From an uncultured Clostridia bacterium (GTDB lineage Bacteria > Bacillota > Clostridia > Christensenellales > Borkfalkiaceae): a DNA stretch of 64,000 nucleotides. Both the position numbers and the translations under genes were made by a program. Below are positions 42,989 to 51,485 of the stretch, in pieces; the stretch's first letter is position 1, and each line of letters begins with the position of its first letter. The stretch is taken from the NCBI GenBank assembly GCA_934271065.1, contig CAKQQQ010000006.1, positions 48,476-112,475 on the forward strand, written 5' to 3'. A model generated the notes under the pieces. That model worked only from the letters and a program-made list of their open reading frames with translations. It searched no databases and was not told the DNA's origin.

Positions 42989-44014
42989 TTAATCCTTAAA
43001 TTGTTTAAGAGCGCGAAGGTCGCCCTCGTATAAAACCTTGATATTGTTTATGCCGTTTTTAAGCATAGCGATACGGTCAAGCCCGAACCCGAACGCGAAA
43101 CCCGTCCACTTATCGGGGTTTACGTTGCAGTTTTCAAGCACTTTGCGGTTTACTATTCCGCCGCCGAGTATCTCTATCCAACCCGTGCCTTTGCAGAGTT
43201 TGCAACCCTTTCCGCCACACTCGAAACAACTGACGTCGACTTCGACGGACGGCTCGGTAAACGGGAAAAACGACGGACGGAAACGCGTTTTGACGTCGGC
43301 GGAAAACATACGCTTTACGAGTACGTCAAGCATTCCCTGCAAGTCGCATAAAGTGATTTTTTCGTCGATGACAAGCCCTTCCATCTGGTGGAACATAGGC
43401 GAGTGAGTCGCGTCGTCGTCCGCGCGGTATACCCTGCCCGGAATAAGCACTTTGAAAGGCGGTTTAAGCGTGGTAAGGCTTCTTATCTGACCGGGCGAAG
43501 TATGGGTGCGAAGCATAAAATCGTCGGTTATATAGAAAGTGTCCTGCTTGTCGCGCGCAGGGTGTTCTTCGGGCGTGTTCAACGCCGTAAAGTTATGAAA
43601 ATCGTCTTCGATTTCCTGCGTTTCAAGCACTTTGAAACCCATACCCGCGAATATATCGACGAGTTCGTTTTTAACGAGCGTTACGGGGTGTAAAGAGCCT
43701 TCCGCATACTCTGCGGCGGGCAACGTAATATCTATACGCTCGTCGGCGTAGCGACGTTTGCGCTCCGCCTTTTCGATTTCGGCGGTTTTCTCTTCAAACA
43801 CCGCGTTTGCCCAGTCTTTAAGCCCGTTTATGAGTTGACCGAGTTTCGGGCGTTCTTCCTTATCCGCCTTACCGAGTTCTTTCATAAGCGCGGGGATTTC
43901 GCCCGCCTTACCGAGAACGTATCTGGCTTTAAGTTCAAAAAGTTCCCTGCTCGTTTTCACGCCCGCGACGGCTTCGGAAAGTCTCGCTCTGATTTCTTCG
44001 ATTTTCTCTTTCAT
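42989..44014 (-). CDS. pheS: phenylalanyl-tRNA synthetase alpha subunit
   Basis: The 341-residue catalytic subunit has the N-terminal coiled coil, motif 2 (FHQMEGLVIDEKITL) and motif 3 (FGFGLDRIAMLKNGI) of class II synthetases, and the Phe-specific SFFPFTEPSVEV. The ATG at 44014 is chosen because the longer frame to 44116 includes the promoter. The ~85-base leader holds a hairpin (CGGTCG/CGACCG core) but no T-box. First gene of a five-gene operon. Confidence 0.97.
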   Translation of the reverse strand: MKEKIEEIRARLSEAVAGVKTSRELFELKARYVLGKAGEIPALMKELGKADKEERPKLGQLINGLKDWANAVFEEKTAEIEKAERKRRYADERIDITLPAAEYAEGSLHPVTLVKNELVDIFAGMGFKVLETQEIEDDFHNFTALNTPEEHPARDKQDTFYITDDFMLRTHTSPGQIRSLTTLKPPFKVLIPGRVYRADDDATHSPMFHQMEGLVIDEKITLCDLQGMLDVLVKRMFSADVKTRFRPSFFPFTEPSVEVDVSCFECGGKGCKLCKGTGWIEILGGGIVNRKVLENCNVNPDKWTGFAFGFGLDRIAMLKNGINNIKVLYEGDLRALKQFKD

Positions 44015-44106
44015 TTTTAGACCTTTATTACGCCCCGAAAGCCGCGCGGTCGGATTGCGACCGTCTGCGCTTCGGTTATTTAATAAAATAAATATTATTC
44101 CAACAT

Positions 44107-44135
44107 AGTATAGCAAATAAAATCGGGCGTGTCAA
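44107..44135 (-). promoter_or_regulatory. promoter of the pheS operon
   Basis: On the minus strand TTGACA (44130-44135), 17-base spacer, TATACT (44107-44112). Confidence 0.87.
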
Positions 44136-44209
44136 TCGTAGCGCGGGCGAATTGACGGCGCGACGGCGGTAATTTTATAAAAAGAATAGACAAATCTGCG
44201 TCAAAACGC

Positions 44210-44238
44210 TTGCTAAGCGAAAAAAAATATGATATTAT
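44210..44238 (+). promoter_or_regulatory. promoter of tRNA-Ala
   Basis: TTGCTA (44210-44215), 17-base spacer, TATTAT (44233-44238), 12 bases before the mature tRNA 5' end. It diverges from the pheS promoter. Confidence 0.7.
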
Positions 44239-44250
44239 AAACGAGCGCGT

Positions 44251-44326
<76 letters not shown>

Positions 44327-44331
44327 TATGC

Positions 44332-44378
44332 AAATAATACGAACCCTGAAAACAAATCAGAGTTCGTATTATTTTTTT
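44332..44378 (+). terminator. intrinsic terminator after tRNA-Ala
   Basis: AAATAATACGAAC pairs with GTTCGTATTATTT (13 bp), with an inner CTGA/TCAG pairing, and continues into T7. The arms share the TAATACGAAC core seen in the dispersed repeats at 19624 and 36174. Confidence 0.8.
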
Positions 44379-44577
44379 GCATAATTTTTCTTCGTTATCA
44401 AAACCGAGATAAAACCGTAACTATCAGGTGCTTATCCGCTCTCCTTAACGATGAGATTGCCACCAAACTTACAACCAAGCCCATAAAAAGTAACCGTAAA
44501 ACATTAAGCCGTTTTAGATAATAAAATCAATTAAAAGACTTTACCAAAGCCAAAGATGTTTTATTGTGTTTTGTCCA

Positions 44578-46108
44578 TCATTCATCGTCGCCTTGAATAA
44601 TATTTCGAATATGCGGTCTCCCCGTCCAAGGGGAATGTGTTACAACATAAAGTTGTATTAACGCCCTTGTATAAGAAATATACTTTTCGTTTCTCGACAT
44701 ATCTTCGTCAAAAACAATTACTTGCTTAAACTCAAGCCCTTTCACTTCTTTTACAGCAAATACCTGATAATCGGATACGCCCTTCTCATTAAGAAATTGA
44801 ATTAAATCTTGCGAATCGTATTCATCTTTAACGATAAAAACCTTTTCGGATATATTATCCGAAAGCATATAGTCGATTGAAGAAAATTCTTTTACGGGAC
44901 TCATTGAAACTCCCACAGGTTTCATCGGCAAACCAATCTTTTCCGTGCAATAATCGATGATTTGATTCGTATTTCTGAAGTTTTCGTCAAGTTCAAATCG
45001 GGCATCAATGAAATTAAACTGACTCCAATCCTTTATTCCATAATTCGAAATGACTTGATTCACATCTCCGAACAAATTACATATCGATTGCGACTGAATG
45101 CTGGTTACTTTTTGTAGTAAATTTATTTCCGAAGCAGATAAATCCTGAGCTTCGTCTACAAATAAGTATTTCTTTATTCCAACAATCGGACCGCCTAACA
45201 AATATGTAAAATATAATTGAATGAACCAATAATGCTTCATAAAGCCCGAACTCGTTTGCCGTAGAACCAATAAATTGCTTGAAATTGACACTCGGCACTA
45301 ATAGAGCATAATTATCGCCGCTAACTATTTTATTGTATTTCAAATATTTGAACCTGTGTAGTAAAACCATCGTTTTTCCGGAGCCGGCACACCCTTGAAC
45401 AACAATTGACGCTTTACCGTTATATGTCCTGATTTCGTTTTGTTTTTCTTGTATGGTTTGAATTATACTTTGGATATAGTTGTTAGATTTATTTTTAATC
45501 AAAACATTGCGAAGAAACAAATCAGAAATACTTGAAAACACGGCGTTGCTATCATCATAAATAATCGTAACATCCGTAATATTCTTGCACCGTATGTCTA
45601 TATTCCTTGAAAAACGTATGCCGTTACCCTTTTTCGGAAACTTCCATTTTTTGAATATTTCATTATACGCAGCATCGTTCACAGAAACAAAAACATTATT
45701 GTTTTTTAATAATTTCGATGATAGAAATGCGTCAACAAAAAAATATTCGCCACCGTTTGAACAACTAAGATGCCCACTATATAAAGAATCTGAATCCAAA
45801 TATTTATCTAATTCATTAATTCTATCCCACCAATATTTGTTGCTCATTTTTTTACTTTGCAAATCAGCAATCTCGTCATAATCGCTGCCCGTATCATATA
45901 AGCCTACGTCAGGATAAGGTATTCGGATTGATTTTTTTTCATTAGTCAATGAATCAACATTCGCTTTAAGGTTTGCAATTTCTTCGTCGCGAGCATTCCC
46001 CCCCATTCCTTTTAGTGCGTCTATATCTAATATGTCGCTACTTACATCGGCATTTAATTTTTCCCCATTATTTACGGTTATTCTCCTGTCCAAATTTATT
46101 TCGTCCAT
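44578..46108 (-). pseudogene. UvrD-like helicase, frameshifted and probably internally deleted
   Basis: Two overlapping frames code for parts of one superfamily 1 helicase. The first (46108 to about 45245) holds the N-terminus and the Walker A loop QGCAGSGKTMVLLHR. The second (about 45245 to 44578) holds YLFVDEAQDLS (motif II), LDENFRNTNQ and the C-terminal region with EVKGLEFKQVIVFDE and SYTRAL (motifs V and VI). The frame must shift near 45235-45250. Only about 60 residues separate motifs I and II, so part of domain 1B may also be gone. Base composition is much more AT-rich than the neighbours, which points to transfer. A sequencing error cannot be excluded for the frameshift. Confidence 0.75.
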
Positions 46109-46419
46109 AGTATCTCCATTTTATTAAAATTTTTCGTTGTTACGAATTTTCGGCAATAGACAAATAAAAGCATCAAACATATGTCCGGCAATTTTTTATT
46201 AGTGAGTTCGTGGCATTTATTTATTATCTTAATTATGAAAATTTTTAATTACCGCTGCGCATAAAAAAAATAATATTACAATATATTTGAAGATATATTC
46301 ATTGAATTGTTTTAATTATACTCGTTTCAATTCGGAATGTCAAGGAATGTCATATTACACTCAGGGGTTACGCATATTGTCTCAAACTAATAGCCTATTA
46401 TCAAACTTATTCGCCATAA
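46109..46419. other. AT-rich stretch without a gene
   Basis: The stretch upstream of the helicase remnant is strongly AT-rich. I find no convincing ORF, RNA gene or terminator in it. It likely contains the old promoter of the helicase gene. It forms the far end of the atypical block that begins after tRNA-Ala. Confidence 0.6.
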
Positions 46420-46456
46420 AAACGCTGACGCGGCCGTTACGGACGCGTCAGCGTTT
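46420..46456 (-). terminator. terminator overlapping the end of the MmcQ/YjbR gene
   Basis: AAACGCTGACGCG pairs with CGCGTCAGCGTTT, with an inner CCG/CGG; TTTTT follows on the minus strand. The stop codon (46448-46450) lies inside the stem. Confidence 0.88.
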
Positions 46457-46825
46457 GGGTTTGGGAATTTTGGATGCGGTTAAGGTAAAACTCATATCCA
46501 AAAGCATTTTTATTTTGTCGGCGCAGACGCTTCCGTCAAGCGCAACGGTAATCCAATTCGTTTTACTCATATGATAGGCAGGGTAAAATCCTTTTTCGCC
46601 GAGAAACGAATCCAGAACAAAAGGGGCACATTTGAAATTGACGAAGTCCGCAACTTCATCCCCTTTTAATCCTAATTTGTTTTTCGGTATGCCCATAATG
46701 ACGGCAAACCACTTTTTGTTGCCGCCGTGCCGTAATACCGCATAGTCGGAATATTTTATCCAGGGATATTCGGGTTTTACCCCGTAATTGTCTTCTATAT
46801 ACCTTAATAATTCCGTTCTGTTCAT
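46448..46825 (-). CDS. MmcQ/YjbR-family protein
   Basis: The 125-residue protein matches the MmcQ/YjbR fold (cyclophilin-like, double-wing DNA-binding): YGVKPEYPWIKYSDYAVLRH, KKWFAVIMGIPKNKLG, NFKCAPFVLD, GFYPAYHMSKTNWITVALDG. Function is unknown; some members are thought to bind DNA. It is at the end of the ABC pair's operon, 72 bases after the permease. Confidence 0.9.
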   Translation of the reverse strand: MNRTELLRYIEDNYGVKPEYPWIKYSDYAVLRHGGNKKWFAVIMGIPKNKLGLKGDEVADFVNFKCAPFVLDSFLGEKGFYPAYHMSKTNWITVALDGSVCADKIKMLLDMSFTLTASKIPKPKR

Positions 46826-46897
46826 ATTTGTACGAGCCGTAAAATCGCTTTACCGTAAAACCTATCCGCACAAATGACGAATTACGCGTAAACCGAC

Positions 46898-48760
46898 TTA
46901 TTCGACCGCTTTCAAACTTTCGTTCATCTTGGTCTTTACGATTTTCGGGCGAAGTATAAGCGTTACGAGAAAAGTAAAAACGAACACTATCAGCGGCGAT
47001 AAAAGCCACATAAACCAACTGACGTCGTTTACCGAGCCGAAACCTATCGTCTTGAAAACGAGCGTCGCGAGACCTATTCCGACGGGATAACCGAGCAATA
47101 CGCCCAAAAACGTACTGATATAAATTTCACGGTAAATATACCCGCAAATTTCGCCGTCGTGATAGCCAAGCACCATAAGCGTTGCTATTTCGCGCTCGCG
47201 TTCGCTGATATTTATCGTCGTAAGAGTGTTTATGACAACAGCCGTCAAAAGCCCCGCGAACACGACTACCACGACCGCTATTCCGACGATTGCCGCCGAG
47301 CCGAAATCGCCGAATATGCACATATCGAGCAGGGACAGCCCCGCGAAAACCAGCCCCGCGGAGACCGCGACCGATACGAGCATCATATAAAAACGCATTT
47401 TATATCTTAACACGTTTCTCAGCGACGATTTATACTTGAAAGACAGACGCTTCCAGATAAACCGTATTTTTTCAAGAAAAATTCTTTTGCCCTTTTTAGG
47501 CGGCTTCGGGCGGAGAAGATCGGCAGGAGCGTTGTCCGTAAGCCGCATTCCGAGTATAAAGACGGCGGCGAGCGTTATCGTGATTACGATTCCGACCGAA
47601 AGGAAGTAATAACTCGGATTGACTACGACCGATATAGGCGGCATAACGTAACTGTAATTGAAAACGTAACACATCAGCCACGAAACGCCGTAACCGACGA
47701 AAAAGCCTATACCGCCGCCCACGACGAGCGCGGTAAACGCGAACAGAATATACCGCGCGACTATGCCCGCCGAGCCGTAACCGAGCGTTTTGAGACACGC
47801 TATCTGCGAACGTTCTTCGTCCATCAGACGCGTCATAGACGACAACACTACGAGCAACGTGACCGCAAGGAATATGACCATAAGAATATTGCCTATTCCG
47901 CGAACCTTATCCGCGCTTGATATAATCGATTTGAAACTGTAATTATCGTAAAGCGTTATTATCCTTATATCGTCGCCGAGAATTTTCGTAAGTTCGGTTT
48001 TCTGCTCTTCGACGTACCTTTCGTAACCCAACGAAAACGACCTGAACAGATTGCGGTTTTCCGCCTTTATATACAAATCGCCCTTCATCGGCATCGGCAG
48101 TAACGAAAGCGGACAATACAGGACGTTTTCAAGCAGGTCGAGTTTTTTGATTTCCGCCATATTATCGGGGATTTCGGTGTCTTCGGGGTTATTGTAACTC
48201 GGCTCTCCGTCCTTGCCGAACGTGAGCGGACTTTGCACTATGCCCTTTACCGTAACCGATATTTTATATTCGTAAGGCAGACCTAACGCAGAGCCGAGAT
48301 CGATTTCGACTTTTTCGCCGACCGAATAGCCTTTCACTACCCCGTCTTTCGCTTCCGCGTACGCGTAATTCGCGTCGTCAGCCGTGATTTTTTCGCCTTC
48401 GAGAAGTTGCGGCGTGTTGACGGAATCGTCTTCGAGATCGAGAAAGTAAAGTCTTACCGACCGCTTTTCGTCGGACTTTATATCGACTGACAGACCGCTT
48501 GACACGTTCTCCGCGCCGTATTTATCTTTTACGGCGGAAATTTGTTCGTCGGTAAAGCCCGAAGTCTTGCTCTTTACGATAAAGTCGCTTACGTTCTGCG
48601 TTTTATAATAGTTTTCGACGCTGTCTTTTATCATATCCGTCGGCGAGCCGATACCGGAAATAAAGCCTACGGAAATCAGCGCTATACCGATAAGGGAAAG
48701 CAGACGCGTCAAGTGCTTTTTGAACATTCTGCCGACTGCTTTATAATACGCTTTCACCAT
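46898..48760 (-). CDS. FtsX-like ABC transporter permease (MacB type)
   Basis: The 620-residue protein has an N-terminal membrane anchor (about 15-35), an extracytoplasmic domain of about 240 residues and two FtsX cores (RGIGNILMVIFLAVTLLVVLS..., and near the C-terminus the paired helices around AGLLTAVVINTLTTINISERERE). The conserved ERxREIATLMVLGY loop contacts the ATPase. Such transporters act in mechanotransmission: drug or peptide resistance, or envelope work. It overlaps the ATPase gene by seven bases. Confidence 0.9.
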   Translation of the reverse strand: MVKAYYKAVGRMFKKHLTRLLSLIGIALISVGFISGIGSPTDMIKDSVENYYKTQNVSDFIVKSKTSGFTDEQISAVKDKYGAENVSSGLSVDIKSDEKRSVRLYFLDLEDDSVNTPQLLEGEKITADDANYAYAEAKDGVVKGYSVGEKVEIDLGSALGLPYEYKISVTVKGIVQSPLTFGKDGEPSYNNPEDTEIPDNMAEIKKLDLLENVLYCPLSLLPMPMKGDLYIKAENRNLFRSFSLGYERYVEEQKTELTKILGDDIRIITLYDNYSFKSIISSADKVRGIGNILMVIFLAVTLLVVLSSMTRLMDEERSQIACLKTLGYGSAGIVARYILFAFTALVVGGGIGFFVGYGVSWLMCYVFNYSYVMPPISVVVNPSYYFLSVGIVITITLAAVFILGMRLTDNAPADLLRPKPPKKGKRIFLEKIRFIWKRLSFKYKSSLRNVLRYKMRFYMMLVSVAVSAGLVFAGLSLLDMCIFGDFGSAAIVGIAVVVVVFAGLLTAVVINTLTTINISEREREIATLMVLGYHDGEICGYIYREIYISTFLGVLLGYPVGIGLATLVFKTIGFGSVNDVSWFMWLLSPLIVFVFTFLVTLILRPKIVKTKMNESLKAVE

Positions 48761-49455
48761 TCGATCTCCTCGACCGAAGTCGGATGCTCGTTAGTTTCGA
48801 TACTCTCTATCCGCCCGCTTTTTATCCTTACGACCTTATCCGCCATATCTTTAAGCGCGGCGTTATGGGTTACCACTATAACGAGTTTTTTATGCTCGCG
48901 CGACAAGTCCTGCAAGATTTTAAGTATTTTTTTGCCCGTGACGTAATCGAGCGCGCCCGTAGGCTCGTCGCAGAGAATAAGTTTGGGATTTTTTGCAATC
49001 GCGCGGGCAATCGCCACCCTTTGCTGTTCGCCGCCCGACAATTCCGCAGGAAAATTATTAAGCCTGTCTTTAAGCCCGACGGACGTAAGCACGGTTTCGG
49101 GATCTAGATGGTTATCGCAGATTTCTACGGCGATTTCAACGTTTTCAAGCGCGGTAAGGTTGGGCATAAGATTATAGAACTGAAACACGAAACCGACGTC
49201 GTAGCGGCGGTATTCAGTCAGTTCGCGCTTATTGAACGCGGCTATATTCTTGCCGTCGAGATCGATTTCGCCGCTCGTGGCGGTGTCCATTCCGCCAAGC
49301 AGGTTCAAAAGCGTGGTCTTACCCGCGCCCGACGCGCCGAGAATTACCACGAATTCGCCTTCGTCGAGATCGAACGACACGTCTTCGACGGCAGGCACTA
49401 CGAGCGAGCCTGTATGGTATTCCTTTCTTACGTTTTTCAAAGACAATATTTTCAT
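48754..49455 (-). CDS. MacB/LolD-type ABC transporter ATPase
   Basis: The 233-residue ATPase has Walker A GASGAGKTTLLNLLGG, signature LSGGEQQRVAIARA, Walker B LILCDEPTGALD and H-loop VVTHNAAL. The family pairs with FtsX-like permeases, here encoded immediately downstream with overlap. A 30-base ORF and a perfect promoter precede it. Confidence 0.93.
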   Translation of the reverse strand: MKILSLKNVRKEYHTGSLVVPAVEDVSFDLDEGEFVVILGASGAGKTTLLNLLGGMDTATSGEIDLDGKNIAAFNKRELTEYRRYDVGFVFQFYNLMPNLTALENVEIAVEICDNHLDPETVLTSVGLKDRLNNFPAELSGGEQQRVAIARAIAKNPKLILCDEPTGALDYVTGKKILKILQDLSREHKKLVIVVTHNAALKDMADKVVRIKSGRIESIETNEHPTSVEEIEW

Positions 49456-49469
49456 AAGCGCACCGTCCT

Positions 49470-49499
49470 TTACGCGATTTGGAAATAGCGCGTGTTCAT
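49470..49499 (-). CDS. short upstream ORF before the MacB-type operon
   Basis: ATG at 49499 gives MNTRYFQIA and stops at 49470, 14 bases before the ATPase start. The ATG lies about seven bases after the -10, so it would be translated leaderless if at all. It may be chance; no terminator hairpin accompanies it. Confidence 0.35.
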   Translation of the reverse strand: MNTRYFQIA

Positions 49500-49506
49500 C
49501 GTCTTA

Positions 49507-49535
49507 ATTATACGATGATTTTGCTGTTTTGTCAA
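49507..49535 (-). promoter_or_regulatory. promoter of the MacB-type operon
   Basis: On the minus strand TTGACA (49530-49535), 17-base spacer, TATAAT (49507-49512): a perfect sigma-70/A consensus. Confidence 0.9.
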
Positions 49536-49604
49536 TATTTTTATTTTTTCAGCCGCGAATTATGCGTTCGCCGCCGATACTTAAAAGTCGGCGGCGAACG
49601 CAGA

Positions 49605-50924
49605 TTATCGGCGCAGACGAGCGCGGAACTCTTCCGCAAGGTCGCCCGCGCCCAGCACGAGCAGTCTTTCGCCCCTTTTCAATTCCTTTTTCAGATCGTC
49701 GTAAAGGCGATCGAAGTCGTCGTAATACTCGCCGTTGCCCGTCTCGTCGCGCAGTTCTTTCGCAGAACCGCCGACCGCGTATTCTTCGCGCGCGGGAAAC
49801 GTCTTGTAGATTTTAAGGTTTTCTATTTCGCGCAAAACGGCTACGAATTCCTTTTTAAGAAAAATCGTTCGGGAAAAGGTGTGCGGCTGAAACACCACTA
49901 TCGTGTTTTTCTCTTCGCGCTCCTTCGCTTCGGCTATCGCGGCGCGTATCTCGCGCGGGTGATGCGCGTAATCGATTATGACTTCCGCGCCGTTGATTTC
50001 GCCGATTTTTTCGTACCTGCGCTCGACTCCCTTAAACGCCCTTAAACCTTTTGCCACCGCTTTCGGCTTTACCCCCGCTTCTACGGCGCAAACTGCCGCC
50101 GCAAGCGCGTTCATAACGTTATGTCTGCCGCCGACGTTAAGCGTAACGCTTAATAAAAACTTTCCGTTTTTAACTATTTCAAACTTATATCCGCCACGCG
50201 TCCGCGCGACGTTTTTTACACCGTAATCCGCCTTTCCGCTTTCGCCGAAACAAACGGCGTTTTTATTTTTATACCTTGAAAGAGTTTTATCGTCGATATT
50301 GATAATCGCCTTATCAGCCGATTCAAGATAGTCGAAATACGCGCGCTTCAATTCGCCGTAATCTTTATAACAATCCATATGGTCTTTATCCGCGTTAAGG
50401 CAGACGGCGACGGTCGCGGGGAACAGCGATAAGTTCTTTTTATACTCGCACACTTCGGATATAAACGCGTCGTGACCGCGCAGAACGCAGTTAGAAAATT
50501 CCAAATCTCTGCCGCCTATATGCGCGGTAAAGCGCGCGTTTGCGGCGGCGTAGATATGCGCAAGCATACAGGTGACGGTGGTCTTGCCGTGACAGCCCGC
50601 AACGCCTACGACGGTTTTGAAGTTTTCGGCTACCGAACGCAACAGTTCAGCCCGACTTAAAATATAAAGCCGCTCGCGCCGCGCGTAAACGAGTTCGGGG
50701 TTATCGGCTTTGACGGCGTCGGAATATACGACTACCTGCGCGCCCCGAACGTTATCTTCGCTATGCCCGAATTTTATTTCCGCGCCGAGCGCGACGAGTT
50801 CGTCGGTATACGCGGACGGACGCAGATCGCTTCCGCTGACCGTGAAACCGAGATTCAGCATATATTTAGCAAGGCAGGAAAGGCTTACGCCGCCGATCCC
50901 TATAAAATGGACTTTAAGTCGCAT
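49605..50924 (-). CDS. murC: UDP-N-acetylmuramate-L-alanine ligase
   Basis: The 439-residue Mur ligase adds L-alanine to UDP-MurNAc, in the first cytosolic step of the peptide stem. It has the N-terminal Rossmann motif HFIGIGGVSLSCLAKY, the ATP loop GCHGKTTVTCMLAH and the Mur C-terminal domain (IDYAHHPREIRAAI). The ATG at 50924 has GGGGG upstream; a longer frame from 50942 does not. It is monocistronic and divergent from spoVG. Confidence 0.95.
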   Translation of the reverse strand: MRLKVHFIGIGGVSLSCLAKYMLNLGFTVSGSDLRPSAYTDELVALGAEIKFGHSEDNVRGAQVVVYSDAVKADNPELVYARRERLYILSRAELLRSVAENFKTVVGVAGCHGKTTVTCMLAHIYAAANARFTAHIGGRDLEFSNCVLRGHDAFISEVCEYKKNLSLFPATVAVCLNADKDHMDCYKDYGELKRAYFDYLESADKAIINIDDKTLSRYKNKNAVCFGESGKADYGVKNVARTRGGYKFEIVKNGKFLLSVTLNVGGRHNVMNALAAAVCAVEAGVKPKAVAKGLRAFKGVERRYEKIGEINGAEVIIDYAHHPREIRAAIAEAKEREEKNTIVVFQPHTFSRTIFLKKEFVAVLREIENLKIYKTFPAREEYAVGGSAKELRDETGNGEYYDDFDRLYDDLKKELKRGERLLVLGAGDLAEEFRARLRR

Positions 50925-51053
50925 ACTATAACCCCCGTTCAATATATGCCGCGTACACGGCGCGGTATGTTGACTACGGGAATATTTACAGGGATTCGCT
51001 CGCCGCCGCCCGTCGGAAAAATCAAAATTTTTTTAATTATTTTTTAATTTCGC

Positions 51054-51082
51054 TTGAAAAACCTGCGCAGGTAATGTAATAT
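51054..51082 (+). promoter_or_regulatory. promoter of spoVG
   Basis: TTGAAA (51054-51059), 17-base spacer, TAATAT (51077-51082). GAGGGG lies before the ATG at 51115. This looks like a vegetative promoter; I do not see a sigma-H type AGGAATT/GAAT pair. Confidence 0.75.
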
Positions 51083-51114
51083 ATATTTATTAAAAGCCTT
51101 AGAGGGGAAATAAT

Positions 51115-51384
51115 ATGACTATTTCGGACGTAAGAATAAGAATCGTTACGAACGATTCGAGCAAACTTCGCGCGGTGGCGTCGATCACGATCGACGAATG
51201 TTTCGTGGTCCACGACGTTAAGATTATAGACGGAGCGGACGGGTTTTTCGTGGCTATGCCTTCGAGAAAAGCCGCCGACGGAGAATATAAAGATATTTGT
51301 CATCCGCTTAACAGCGAGACTCGTCGCGCTATCGCCGACGCGGTTCTCGACGCGTACAAAACCGAACTTGCGAAAGCGGTTTAA
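51115..51384 (+). CDS. spoVG: septation regulator SpoVG
   Basis: The 89-residue protein matches SpoVG: ISDVRIRIV at the start, then LRAVASITIDECFVVHDVKIIDG and FVAMPSRK, DICHPLNSETRRAI. SpoVG is a small nucleic-acid-binding regulator that affects septation and sporulation in Bacillota. Its presence is consistent with a spore-forming ancestry but does not prove sporulation. Length is normal. Confidence 0.96.
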   Translation: MTISDVRIRIVTNDSSKLRAVASITIDECFVVHDVKIIDGADGFFVAMPSRKAADGEYKDICHPLNSETRRAIADAVLDAYKTELAKAV

Positions 51385-51405
51385 TGATTTTAGAAACTTA
51401 AACGT

Positions 51406-51440
51406 AAACGGCTCGCCGACGATCGTCGGCGAGCCGTTTT
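51406..51440 (+). terminator. intrinsic terminator of spoVG
   Basis: AAACGGCTCGCCGAC pairs with GTCGGCGAGCCGTTT around GATC, continuing into TTTT. Confidence 0.9.
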
Positions 51441-51485
51441 ATGGTTTTTAGTTGTATGTTTTTATTATAGGTATTCCATTAAGCG

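Noticed and set aside
44015..44106. Phe leader peptide before pheS
   Set aside because: The only ATG gives a three-codon ORF without Phe codons and there is no terminator.
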